Below, piece after piece: positions 55,568-63,927 of a stretch of 64,000 nt of DNA. The stretch comes from Limnohabitans sp. T6-5 (GTDB lineage Bacteria; Pseudomonadota; Gammaproteobacteria; Burkholderiales; Burkholderiaceae_C): assembly GCF_003063315.1 (NCBI RefSeq), contig NZ_NERV01000003.1, positions 1 through 64,000 on the forward strand, written 5' to 3'. The stretch's first letter is position 1, and each line of letters starts with the position of its first letter. The notes beneath the pieces are model-generated. The model was not told where the DNA came from and searched no databases. It saw only the letters and a list, made by a program, of their open reading frames with translations. The translations under genes were made by a program, and so were the position numbers.

Positions 55568-56302
55568 ATGTACCTGAGTGGAAAACAAACGACCTTGTTG
55601 GGTCAGATCATGCAGACGTTGGCCGAGCCCCATGAAGAAACCGAAATCCGGGAGATCATGGGTGACTTGGTCATGCAGCTGCTCGGGGCCCAGTATTACG
55701 CCAGCTTTGTCTGGCAGCCGGGCAGCCAGAGTTTTGCCCAGCCCATCCAGATCAACATGGACCCGATGAATCTGCGGGCGTATGAAAGTTATTACCAGTT
55801 CCACGACCCGATCACCCCGCTCATGCAGCGCTACCAGGTGGCCGTGCGCGCCACCGACGTGCTCGCGATCGACGAGCTGAAGAAAACCGAATTTTTCAAC
55901 GACTTCCTGAACAAGGACGGTCTGTACTGGGGCGTGAACCTGTACGCCTGGCACCAGGGCCAGAACCTGGGCGACATGCGCATCTGGCGTGACAAGCGCC
56001 GGGACAACTTCACGCCCGACGAGATGCGTTTACTGGACATGCTGCAGCCGGCCTTTGTGACGGCGCTGGCCCGTGCGCAAAGGTCCAGCCAGCCCGAGGC
56101 GTTGACGCTGAACACCTTGTCGCAACGCTTGACCACCCGCGAGCAGGACACCGCCCGCCTGGTGATGCTGGGCATGACCGACAAGGAAATTGCCCGGGCG
56201 CTGACCATTTCCCCCACCACCGTGCGCACCCACCTGGAAAACGCCTTTCGCAAAGTCGGCGTGAGCAACCGGGCAGCACTGGTGCACAAACTCAGGCCCT
56301 GA
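55568..56302 (+). CDS. LuxR-family transcriptional regulator
   Basis: 244 aa. C-terminal LuxR helix-turn-helix (LTTREQDTARLVMLGMTDKE, ARALTISPTTVRTHLENAF, RKVGVSNRAALVHKL). The N-terminal roughly 170 residues are not a receiver domain (no Asp-rich start). They resemble a small-molecule/GAF-like sensor, but no autoinducer-binding signature could be confirmed. An AAGG lies at a suitable distance upstream. It follows the two hybrid kinases after 114 bases and precedes the amidase by 106 bases, which may be its target. Confidence 0.85.
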   Translation: MYLSGKQTTLLGQIMQTLAEPHEETEIREIMGDLVMQLLGAQYYASFVWQPGSQSFAQPIQINMDPMNLRAYESYYQFHDPITPLMQRYQVAVRATDVLAIDELKKTEFFNDFLNKDGLYWGVNLYAWHQGQNLGDMRIWRDKRRDNFTPDEMRLLDMLQPAFVTALARAQRSSQPEALTLNTLSQRLTTREQDTARLVMLGMTDKEIARALTISPTTVRTHLENAFRKVGVSNRAALVHKLRP

Positions 56303-56408
56303 GGCTTGTGAAGGCATCCTGAAGATCAAGGATGGTGGTTCCCAAGCCATGTCTCCTAGCATCGAGTGAACGCTCATTCAGGCGTTTCAACCCGAAAAGG
56401 AGACATCC

Positions 56409-58028
56409 ATGCCTACCAACACATCACGTCGAAATTTCTTTAAAAACACTGGCGCCGTATCGGCCGCCGCCATGCTGGGCGGCGTCAGCATGACGGCGTC
56501 CGGAGGCAATGCCCGCGCCGTTGCGCTGACTGCAAGCGAACAACTGGCCTTGACCGCCACGCAAGCACTTGAAGCCATGAAGGCCGACAACATGACGGCC
56601 ACAAGCTACGTCACCACCCTGATCGCCCGCGCCAAATCCTTGTCAGACCTCAACGCTTTGATCACCCTCGACGAAGCTGGCGCCCTGGCGGCCGCCAAGC
56701 AAGTCGATGCCGACCGCGCCGCAGGCAAGGCACTGGGCGCACTGGCGGGCTTGCCGATGCTGGTCAAAGACAACATCAACACCAAAGGCCTGAAGACCAC
56801 GGGTGGCACCTCGTCGCTGCGCAACTTTCAGCCGACAAAAAACGCGCCCTCGGTGCAAAAACTGCTCGACGCAGGCGCCATCATCCTGGGCAAATCCAAC
56901 CTGCACGAGTGGGCTTTCGGCATCACCAGCACCAACTTCACGCTGGGCATTGACCCCATCACCAAAGAAGCCAGCCGTCCTTGCAAAAACCCCTATGACA
57001 CCAGCCGCATCCCGGGCGGTTCGTCGGGCGGCAACGGCGCGGCCATCGCGGCGCGGATAGCGCCAGTGGGCCTGGGCACCGACACGGGCGGCTCCACCCG
57101 CGTGCCTGCCTCGTTTTGCGGTATTGCAGGCTTTCGGCCATCGGTGGGCGACGGCGCAGGCCAAGGCCGCCGCTATCCCGACACCGCCACCGATGCCTTG
57201 CCGATCAGCACCACACGCGACACCGTCGGCCCCATGGGTCGCACCGTGGCAGACGTGGCCTTGCTCGACGCCGTCATCACGGGCGGTGCGGTGCCCACCG
57301 CCAAAGCGCTCAAGGGCTTGAAGATTGGCCTGCCTGCGGCCTTTTGGTCCGGGCTCGACGACAGCGTCAAGCCTGTGGCCGAAGCCGCCAAGAAAAAGCT
57401 GGCCGATGCGGGTGTGGTGTTTGTCGATGCCGATCTGGCGGGCATCATGGCAATCAATGGAGAGATGTCGTTTCCGATTGCCCTGCACGAACCCGTGCAT
57501 GCCATTCCCGCATATCTGGCGGCCAATAACGCGCCTGTCAAAACCGTCAAGGAAGTGGCGGATCAACTTGCCAGCCCAGATGTGGCGGGTGCCTTTGGCG
57601 CCATTCAAGGCCCCTTCAGTGAAGCCGCTTTCCACGATGCGTATTTGGGCATCATGGCCACCAAACGCCCAGCCCTGCAAAAACTCTACAAAGACTATTT
57701 CGCAGCGCAAGGTGTGGAGTGCGTGCTGTTCCCAACGACCCTCTTGGCCGCGCCCAAGATCGACGCCGCCAATGGCTCCAAAAACCTCAGCTACACCGTC
57801 GGCGGTGTGGTGCAAAAAGACAAAGACACCTTTGGCACTTGCATCCGCAACACCGACCCCTGCACCAATGCCGGCATCCCCAGCGTGTCGATTCCGGCAG
57901 GTTTGACGGCAGGCGGCTTGCCGGTGGGCATGCAAATTGACGGCCCCTTGGGCTCGGACAGCAATCTGCTGGCCATTGGCATGGGCATTGAGGCTGTTTG
58001 GGGCTCGGTCAAGGCACCGGCGATCTGA
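56409..58028 (+). CDS. Amidase signature family hydrolase, Tat-exported
   Basis: 539 aa. Tat signal TSRRNFFKNTGAVSAAAMLG, then an amidase-signature core. The Ser-cisSer-Lys triad is visible: K120 (LVKDNINTKG), the GGSSGGNGA segment (S205/S206) and nucleophile S229 in GTDTGGSTRVPAS. Hydrolyses an amide in the periplasm; the substrate is unknown. AAGGAG precedes the ATG at an ideal distance. It may be controlled by the LuxR-type gene just upstream. The gene ends 88 bases before the second REP array. Confidence 0.9.
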   Translation: MPTNTSRRNFFKNTGAVSAAAMLGGVSMTASGGNARAVALTASEQLALTATQALEAMKADNMTATSYVTTLIARAKSLSDLNALITLDEAGALAAAKQVDADRAAGKALGALAGLPMLVKDNINTKGLKTTGGTSSLRNFQPTKNAPSVQKLLDAGAIILGKSNLHEWAFGITSTNFTLGIDPITKEASRPCKNPYDTSRIPGGSSGGNGAAIAARIAPVGLGTDTGGSTRVPASFCGIAGFRPSVGDGAGQGRRYPDTATDALPISTTRDTVGPMGRTVADVALLDAVITGGAVPTAKALKGLKIGLPAAFWSGLDDSVKPVAEAAKKKLADAGVVFVDADLAGIMAINGEMSFPIALHEPVHAIPAYLAANNAPVKTVKEVADQLASPDVAGAFGAIQGPFSEAAFHDAYLGIMATKRPALQKLYKDYFAAQGVECVLFPTTLLAAPKIDAANGSKNLSYTVGGVVQKDKDTFGTCIRNTDPCTNAGIPSVSIPAGLTAGGLPVGMQIDGPLGSDSNLLAIGMGIEAVWGSVKAPAI

Positions 58029-58116
58029 CTTTGTCATGTAGCTTGCCCTGCAAGCGATGGGGGGCCATAAGCCCCCTGTAGCCAGCAGGTCCAGCACCCA
58101 CAATGGCACGGCTCCC

Positions 58117-59083
58117 GTAGGTCGGCACTCGCAGAGTCCGACGTTTGATCGCCTCGGCGCAGACCTCATGTGCGGGCTTGAGCGCTATCCTGATTCAACT
58201 TTTGAGTGCTCCAGCAGGCCCATGTCGGGGTCTTCGACCACCGACCTACGAAAACCCACAGGCCTTGCCCCGTAGGTCGGCACTCGCAGAGTCCGACGTT
58301 TGCTGGCTTGGGAGCAGATCCTGATTCAACTTTTGTGGGCTTTACCAGGCCCATGTCGGGGTCTTCGACCACCGACCTACGAAAACCCACAGGCTTTGTC
58401 CTGTAGGTCGGTACTCGAAGAGTCCGACATTTGCTGGCTTGGGAGCAGATCCTGATTCATCTTTTGCGGACTCCAGCAGGCCCAAGTCGGGGTCTTCGAC
58501 CACCGACCTACGAAAACCCACAGGCCTTGCCCTGTAGGTCGGTACTCGAAGAGTCCGACATTTGCTGGCTTGGGAGCAGATCCTGATTCATCTTTTGCGG
58601 GCTTTACCAGGCCCATGTCGGGGTCTTCGACCACCGACCTACGAAAACCCACAGGCCTTGCCCTGTAGGTCGGTACTCGAAGAGTCCGACATTTGCTGGC
58701 TTGGGAGCAGATCCTGATTCATCTTTTGCGGACTCCAGCAGGCCCAAGTCGGGGTCTTCGACCACCGACCTACGAAAACCCACAGGCCTTGCCCTGTAGG
58801 TCGGTACTCGAAGAGTCCGACATTTGCCCGCCTCGGCGCAGATCCTGATTCATCTTTTGCGGGCTTTACCAGGCCCATGTCGGGGTCTTCGACCACCAAC
58901 CTACGAAAACCCACAGGCCTTGCCCTGTAGGTCGGTACTCGAAGAGTCCGACATTTGCTGGCTTGGGAGCAGATCCTGATTCATCTTTTGCGGACTCCAG
59001 CAGGCCCAAGTCGGGGTCTTCGACCACCGACCTACGAAAACCCACAGGCCTTGCCCTGTAGGTCGGTACTCGAAGAGTCCGAC
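58117..59083. repeat. Tandem REP/BIME array 2, 131-bp period, one single REP plus seven doublets
   Basis: A lone REP (58117-58142) is followed by 74-base doublets at 58224, 58355, 58486, 58617, 58748, 58879 and 59010. Each doublet has an a-type REP inverted (GTCGG-GGTC-TTC-GACC-A-CCGAC-CTAC), a 22-base centre (GAAAACCCACAG to TTGCCCT) and a b-type REP (GTAG-GTCGG-T-ACTC-GAA-GAGT-CCGAC). The 57-base linkers alternate between a GGGCTTTACCAGGCCCAT form and a GGACTCCAGCAGGCCCAA form, so the real amplification unit is about 262 bp. Doublet centres resemble those of array 1 inverted, but the linkers are unrelated. It fills the convergent gap 58029-59188. No gene is supported there. Confidence 0.94.
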
Positions 59084-59188
59084 ATTTGCTGGCTTGGGCG
59101 CAGGCCCCATATCAGGGCTCAAGCCGGCGACCTGGTTATCGGATGGCTGCTTTCAACTGTTCGGAGCAACAAGCACCGAAGTCGACAA

Positions 59189-60616
59189 TCACATCGAGAA
59201 AATCTTCCCCGGATTCATGATGTTGTGCGGGTCCAGCGCCCGCTTGATGGTGCGCATCATGTCCACTGCGCCTTCGCCGGTTTCGGTGCGCAAGAAGTCC
59301 ATCTTGTGCAGGCCAATGCCGTGCTCACCGGTGCAGGTGCCACCCAAGCGCAGGGCACGGCTGACCAGTTGCTGGTTCAGCGCTTCGGCGGTTTCGCATT
59401 CTTGCGGGTTGTTCGGGTCGATCAAATAGCCAAAGTGGAAATTCCCGTCGCCCACATGGCCCACCAAAAAGTAAGGGATGCCGCTGGCATCGGTCTCGGT
59501 CACTGAATCCAGCAGGCAATCGGCCAGGCGGCTGATGGGCACGCAAGTGTCGGTGCTGATGGCACGGCAGCCGGGGCGGCTTTGTACGGCGGCAAAGTAG
59601 GCGTTGTGCCTGGCCGTCCACAGGCGGGTGCGTTCTTCGGGTGTGGTGGCCCATTCAAAGGCGTTGCCACCAAATTCGCTGGCGATTTCTTGCACCGTCT
59701 CGGCCTGTTCTTTCACGCCCGCAGGCGAGCCGTGGAACTCCATCAAGAGCAAAGCTTCTTCGCGCAGGCCCAGCTTGGCGTAGGCATTGACCATGCGCAC
59801 GGTGTTGTGGTCGATCAGCTCCACGCGGGCAATCGGCACGCCCAGCTGGATGGTCTGGATCACGGTGCGCACAGCGGCCTCGATGCTCGGGAACGAGCAG
59901 ATCGCGGCCGAGATGGCTTCGGGCAGGGGGTACAGGCGCACGGTGATTTCGGTCATCACGCCCAGCGTGCCTTCGCTGCCCACCATCAGGCGGGTCAGGT
60001 CGTAGCCGGCGCTGGACTTCTTGGCGCGGGTGCCAGTGCGGATCACTTCGCCCGACGAGGTCACCACTTCGAGCGCCAGCACGTTCTCGCGCATGGTGCC
60101 GTAGCGCACGGCGTTGGTGCCGCTGGCGCGGGTGGCGCTCATGCCGCCAATGGTCGCGTCCGCGCCGGGGTCGATTGGGAAGAACAAGCCGGTTGACTTG
60201 ATCTCTTCGTTGAGCTGCTTGCGCGTGACGCCCGGCTGCACCGTCACCGTCAGGTCTTCGGCGTTGATGGCCAGTACCTTGTTCATGCGCATCAGGTCAA
60301 TGCTGATGCCGCCTTGCACCGCCAGCAAGTGTCCTTCGAGCGAAGAGCCCACGCCAAAGGGGATGACCGGCACTTTGTATTCAGCGCACAGCTTGACCGC
60401 GTCGGCAACGTCCTGGGTGTTTTCGGCAAACACCACGGCTGCTGGGGGAGGCACATGGGTGAAGGCCGACTCGTCGCGGCCATGCTGTTCGCGCACAACC
60501 AGGGCGGTGGAACAGTTATCGCCAAAGCGGGCCTTGAGGGCCGTCAAAAAGGCTTCGGGCACAGCGCGTTGCGCAACTTCGGGGGCTAAGTGGGCGGTGG
60601 CGGTGGGGGCGTTCAT
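59189..60616 (-). CDS. FAD-binding oxidoreductase, GlcD/D-lactate dehydrogenase type
   Basis: 475 aa. Flavoprotein oxidising a 2-hydroxyacid such as D-lactate, glycolate or D-2-hydroxyglutarate. PCMH-type FAD domain: PVIPFGVGSSLEGHLLAVQG, VQPGVTRKQLNEE, DPGADATIGGMSATRASGTN and GSEGTLGVMTEITVRL. C-terminal FAD-oxidase domain with HVGDGNFHFGYLIDP and the CTGEHGIGLHK motif. The ATG at 60616 has AGAGGA upstream. No GlcE/GlcF partner is adjacent, so the electron acceptor is unknown. Confidence 0.92.
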   Translation of the reverse strand: MNAPTATAHLAPEVAQRAVPEAFLTALKARFGDNCSTALVVREQHGRDESAFTHVPPPAAVVFAENTQDVADAVKLCAEYKVPVIPFGVGSSLEGHLLAVQGGISIDLMRMNKVLAINAEDLTVTVQPGVTRKQLNEEIKSTGLFFPIDPGADATIGGMSATRASGTNAVRYGTMRENVLALEVVTSSGEVIRTGTRAKKSSAGYDLTRLMVGSEGTLGVMTEITVRLYPLPEAISAAICSFPSIEAAVRTVIQTIQLGVPIARVELIDHNTVRMVNAYAKLGLREEALLLMEFHGSPAGVKEQAETVQEIASEFGGNAFEWATTPEERTRLWTARHNAYFAAVQSRPGCRAISTDTCVPISRLADCLLDSVTETDASGIPYFLVGHVGDGNFHFGYLIDPNNPQECETAEALNQQLVSRALRLGGTCTGEHGIGLHKMDFLRTETGEGAVDMMRTIKRALDPHNIMNPGKIFSM

Positions 60617-60768
60617 GGGGCAATCCTCTTCGGATGATCGTCAATGTTCTGGGGGATCAGATGTCCCAGAGTTTAAGAGGCTTGCCAAAACAAGGTGTCA
60701 CGCAGGTGAGCGGCCCGGGTACTTGGGTGTTGGACGTGCCGGGTTGGCGCTACCGGTGCTGAATGTGT

Positions 60769-62103
60769 TCAGCGGGGAGCGGCACCGAAGATGTTCAGCT
60801 CCAAGAGTTCCATCTCAGCACGGCGGTAGCGGGCCTTGCTGGCTTTTTGCAGCAATTCACGGGCTTTGGCTTGGTCCGGGTTGACCCCGTCTCCCGCACG
60901 GTACATCGTGGCCAGCTCAAATTGAGCGATCGGGAAACCTTGATCGGCGGCCTTTTGAAACCAGTGCAAGGCCTTGGATTTGTCGCTGACCAGCGGCACG
61001 GATGCATCGCTGGCTGCATCACGCCATGGCGCAGCGCCATGCAGGTGCAGGCGACCCAATAGTGTCATGGCCACCACATTGCCGCCTTCGGCTTGTTGCT
61101 GCCATTTGGGCATGTCTGTGGCGCCCAAGTCATCGATCAGCTGGTCCATGTGTGCCTGCAGTTTGCCCAGCTCATGCGCTTGCATGCCCAAAAACCAGAG
61201 TGTGGGCAAGGTGGCTTCAGCGGGGAATGCTGCGCGCTGTGGGCCTTGCACGCTGCTGCCGACCCCTGAGCGCAAACTTTGACCCGCCGTGATGCGGGTG
61301 CCTTCAGGCGGAATCAAGAAATAGGCGTCCGTCAGGGAGGTTTCGAACCAGGGAATCTGATCGTCCCGGGTGGCATTGCGCACCAGGGTGTTCACTTTTT
61401 TGAAAATGTCTTCCAGAGTCAGCCCCGGGTCCAGCAGGGTTTTGGCCAAGGTGGCGGTGTAGGTGCTGTTGGCGCCCACGCCATCGGCGGCCAGCTGACC
61501 GGGTTGCGTGGAATAGGCCAGCAACGTGCCGCGTGGCGCCAGCACCCGGGCCAGGCCCATGGGGCCATTGCTGCGGTAACGGACGGGCGGTGGCGGCTGA
61601 AACGGGTTGTCGCGACAGGCATCCAAAATCACGATGTTCACGGCGGACGCCGCGGAAGACACCTCATCCAGCAAGCGCCGCAAGGGGTAGGCGCGCAGCT
61701 GCACGTTTTGTTCGCTGCTCAGCTGAATGTCCACCGGCATCAGGTAGCTGGCGCCATTGATTTGCAAACCATGTCCGGCATAAAACACCAAGGAAGTGGC
61801 CCCGGCAGGCAAGGCGGCTGCAAAGGCTGATACACGCTGGCTCATGTCAGCGCGCGACAAATTCAGGTGTGTTTGCACCTCGAAGCCGAGTTTGAGCAAT
61901 GTTTCGCTCATCAGGCGCGCATCTTGGGTGGGGTTTTTCAGTGCGCGGTTGGCGCCTGCGTATTGGCCATTGCCGATGACCAAGGCGAACTTGCGTGTCT
62001 GATTGCGCTGGGTTTCGGGCGGTCGGGATTCGGACGTTTGGGCCAGCAGGGGCGGGGCCAGCAGGGCGCTCAGCCAGCACAGTGCCACAAAGGCCAGCCG
62101 CAT
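60769..62103 (-). CDS. Caspase-family (C14) peptidase with signal peptide and TPR/Sel1-like C-terminus
   Basis: 444 aa from the ATG at 62103, coupled to the anti-sigma stop (TAATG); an ATG at 62115 is possible. Residues 1-22 are a signal peptide (LLAPPLLAQ), so the peptidase should be periplasmic. Caspase-fold motifs: KFALVIGNGQY, catalytic His in FYAGHGL (H111) and Cys in ILDACRDNPF (C163). The C-terminal third has Sel1/TPR-type repeats (ALHWFQKAADQGFPIAQFEL, ATMYRAGDGVNPDQAKAREL). Third gene of an ECF sigma/anti-sigma operon. Arg/Lys cleavage specificity would be typical of bacterial orthocaspases but is not shown here. Confidence 0.85.
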   Translation of the reverse strand: MRLAFVALCWLSALLAPPLLAQTSESRPPETQRNQTRKFALVIGNGQYAGANRALKNPTQDARLMSETLLKLGFEVQTHLNLSRADMSQRVSAFAAALPAGATSLVFYAGHGLQINGASYLMPVDIQLSSEQNVQLRAYPLRRLLDEVSSAASAVNIVILDACRDNPFQPPPPVRYRSNGPMGLARVLAPRGTLLAYSTQPGQLAADGVGANSTYTATLAKTLLDPGLTLEDIFKKVNTLVRNATRDDQIPWFETSLTDAYFLIPPEGTRITAGQSLRSGVGSSVQGPQRAAFPAEATLPTLWFLGMQAHELGKLQAHMDQLIDDLGATDMPKWQQQAEGGNVVAMTLLGRLHLHGAAPWRDAASDASVPLVSDKSKALHWFQKAADQGFPIAQFELATMYRAGDGVNPDQAKARELLQKASKARYRRAEMELLELNIFGAAPR

Positions 62104-62774
62104 TACCGGGGACATGCAGCGGCTGCGCGATCCACATCCACAGGGATGGCTTGCTCCACCCATGGGCTGTTGCGCAGCAAGGCCAGTGTTTCTGGCGTGG
62201 ACGAACCCGCAGAGCCACGCACCCAGATTTCGCCATCTTGATTGGGGCCGCTGATCAGCTGCAATTGCAGCGTGCGCAGCATTTGCACCACATGGACCCA
62301 CTGCACCTGAGGCGACAAGGCAATGCGAATGCCGAGAGCCTGTATGCAATTGACCTGCTCACCCCGGAAACGCTCCAGGCCTTGACTTGTTGAGCCGCCT
62401 TGAGGGGACAACAGCCCCATGCCCGTGACCAGTAACCCACCCAGTACAACGCCAGCCACCGCACTGATCCACGGCCCGGCCAGCACATCGCGCGCACCCT
62501 GGGGGGTTTGAGCTTGGGCTTGGGGCGCAACAGGCGCTTTGTGCCAGTTCAGTTCGCGGTACAGCCGCGCCAGGCGCACGGACTCGGGAATGTTCGAGCG
62601 CAAGCGTTGACTGTGCAGGCGCTCTTGGTGGGCTTGCTCAATGTCGGCACGCTTGTGAGGATGCTGGGCCAAATGGCTGTCCATCCAGCTGCGCTCTTGG
62701 GCGGCCAAGGTGCCGTTGACATAAAACGGCACATTCTCGTCAAACCGAAGTTCATCTGTTTGTGGCTCGTTCAT
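62103..62774 (-). CDS. Putative transmembrane anti-sigma factor
   Basis: 223 aa. Acidic cytoplasmic N-terminus (about 1-95; FYVNGTLAAQERSWMDSHLA is typical of anti-sigma helices), one TM helix at about 101-123 and a roughly 100-aa periplasmic domain. No Cys/His zinc site (H-x3-C-x2-C) is present, so it is not a ZAS-type anti-sigma. It overlaps the sigma gene by ATGA and the caspase gene by one base, so all three are translationally coupled. Assigned from position, topology and the anti-sigma-like N-terminal motif; function not proven. Confidence 0.75.
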   Translation of the reverse strand: MNEPQTDELRFDENVPFYVNGTLAAQERSWMDSHLAQHPHKRADIEQAHQERLHSQRLRSNIPESVRLARLYRELNWHKAPVAPQAQAQTPQGARDVLAGPWISAVAGVVLGGLLVTGMGLLSPQGGSTSQGLERFRGEQVNCIQALGIRIALSPQVQWVHVVQMLRTLQLQLISGPNQDGEIWVRGSAGSSTPETLALLRNSPWVEQAIPVDVDRAAAACPR

Positions 62775-63349
62775 GACTGGGGTCCTTGGTTAAATTTCTG
62801 GATGCATTGGCGCAAAAACTTTCTGGCGTTGTGCAGCCGTGACTTCACCGTGCCGATGGCGCACTGCTGAATGACGGCAATCTCATCCATGCTGGCATCC
62901 TTTGAATAGGCCCAATAAATCGCCTCTTTTTGCAGGTCCGGCAACTGCTCGCGGCAGTGTGACAAGGCCTCGCCGTCTTCGATGTTTATGGCTTGTGTCG
63001 GCGTATCGCCCGCAGGGTCTGGCCAATCGCAGACTTCCAGATCCTCCATGGACTCGGTGCGAATGCGCCTGCCCTGCTTGCGCATGCGGTCATAAACCTT
63101 GTGTTTGGCAATGCTCAACAACCAGCTCGTAAACGATGAGTCGCCCTTGAAGGCCAATGGGTTCTTGCCCAGCGCAAAAAAAACATCGTTGACGATCTCA
63201 TCCGCATCTTCGCGATCGGCGCGCATGTGCATGACAAAACGAAACACATCGTCGTGGTAGGACTGGTAGATGCGCTCAAACGCTTGCGGATTTTTGGGAC
63301 TGATTTGGGCCAACAGGTGTTTCAGGGTGGATTCAGGCAAGTGGCTCAT
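62771..63349 (-). CDS. ECF-type RNA polymerase sigma factor
   Basis: 192 aa. Sigma-2 region (AFERIYQSYHDDVFRFVMHM, DADEIVNDVFFALGKNPLAF, FTSWLLSIAKHKVYDRMRK) and sigma-4 region (DLQKEAIYWAYSKDASMDEI, AIGTVKSRLHNARKFL). No sigma-1 or extra domain, so it belongs to the ECF group. The ATG at 63349 was preferred to an in-frame TTG four codons earlier. Divergent from a small secreted-protein gene, which may be a target. Confidence 0.92.
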   Translation of the reverse strand: MSHLPESTLKHLLAQISPKNPQAFERIYQSYHDDVFRFVMHMRADREDADEIVNDVFFALGKNPLAFKGDSSFTSWLLSIAKHKVYDRMRKQGRRIRTESMEDLEVCDWPDPAGDTPTQAINIEDGEALSHCREQLPDLQKEAIYWAYSKDASMDEIAVIQQCAIGTVKSRLHNARKFLRQCIQKFNQGPQS

Positions 63350-63463
63350 GGCAGAAGGCAAAAGTCAGGGCCTGCGAATTCTAGAAGAGTTTTAAAAAAG
63401 TGAACCTTAGGCACTCATTGCGGACACTAAAAGATGTCGCAAACATTGATTAAAGGAGTCGAC

Positions 63464-63760
63464 ATGCAATTCTCTAAAACGCTGATCGCGCTGGGCCTTG
63501 TGGCGGGCTTGGCTGTGGCACAAGCGCAGACCACCCTGACATCCCCCCTGGTGGAAGGCCAATGCAGCAACGGTGCTGTTTACAAATTGCAGACCTATCA
63601 ACAACACCATGCGGGGCAACAGGTCAAGGGCTATGCCTACGAAGGGCCCTTGGGGCAAGGCACCGTGTTGTCCACCGTGCCCCTGGACCAGGCCCAGCGC
63701 CTGGTCTGCAAGGAGCCGGGCGTGGGTCGGTGGTTGCCTGACGATGGGGATGATCAGTGA
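63464..63760 (+). CDS. Small secreted or periplasmic protein
   Basis: 98 aa. Signal peptide 1-22 (KTLIALGLVAGLAVAQAQ), then a short mature domain with two Cys (VEGQCSNGAV and RLVCKEPG) that could form a disulfide, and a basic/acidic C-terminus. AAAGGAG precedes the ATG at 63464. Not recognised as a known family. Divergent from the ECF sigma gene. A sequence GTGAACCTT at 63400-63408 is a possible ECF-type -35 element, but the match is weak. Confidence 0.75.
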   Translation: MQFSKTLIALGLVAGLAVAQAQTTLTSPLVEGQCSNGAVYKLQTYQQHHAGQQVKGYAYEGPLGQGTVLSTVPLDQAQRLVCKEPGVGRWLPDDGDDQ

Positions 63761-63766
63761 GTACCA

Positions 63767-63797
63767 CCCTCGCACGCAACAGCGGGTGCGGGGCGAT
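63767..63797 (+). terminator. Weak hairpin after small secreted protein
   Basis: CCTCGCAC and GTGCGGGG form an 8-bp stem with one G-T pair and a 10-base loop, followed by CGATTTT. A possible but weak terminator. Confidence 0.3.
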
Positions 63798-63829
63798 TTT
63801 AGCGGTCATTGCGCATTGAAGTACGATCA

Positions 63830-63847
63830 AAGTAATCTTTAAGTAAT
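63830..63847 (+). promoter_or_regulatory. Direct repeats AAGTAAT, 11 bases apart
   Basis: AAGTAAT at 63830-63836 and 63841-63847 have the 11-base spacing of OmpR/PhoB-family boxes. They end 8 bases before a short ORF, in the last AT-rich promoter-like stretch of the window. Confidence 0.3.
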
Positions 63848-63855
63848 ATTAAAGA

Positions 63856-63927
63856 ATGACTATCGAAACACGGTCCGGTCAGCCAAAACGTGGTTCGTAT
63901 CTTCCCCGCAATGCCCGCTATTCATGA
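63856..63927 (+). CDS. Possible 23-codon leader ORF overlapping the last ORF
   Basis: 23 aa, basic (K/R-rich, no hydrophobic segment). Its TGA overlaps the ATG of the next ORF as ATGA, a translational-coupling arrangement. It follows the AAGTAAT direct repeats. It could be a leader peptide or a chance ORF. Confidence 0.3.
   Translation: MTIETRSGQPKRGSYLPRNARYS

Noticed and set aside
7627..59083. Helical phasing as the reason for the array period (126 bp is 12 turns of DNA)
   Set aside because: Array 2 has a 131-bp period, about 12.5 turns, so a shared phasing rule does not hold.
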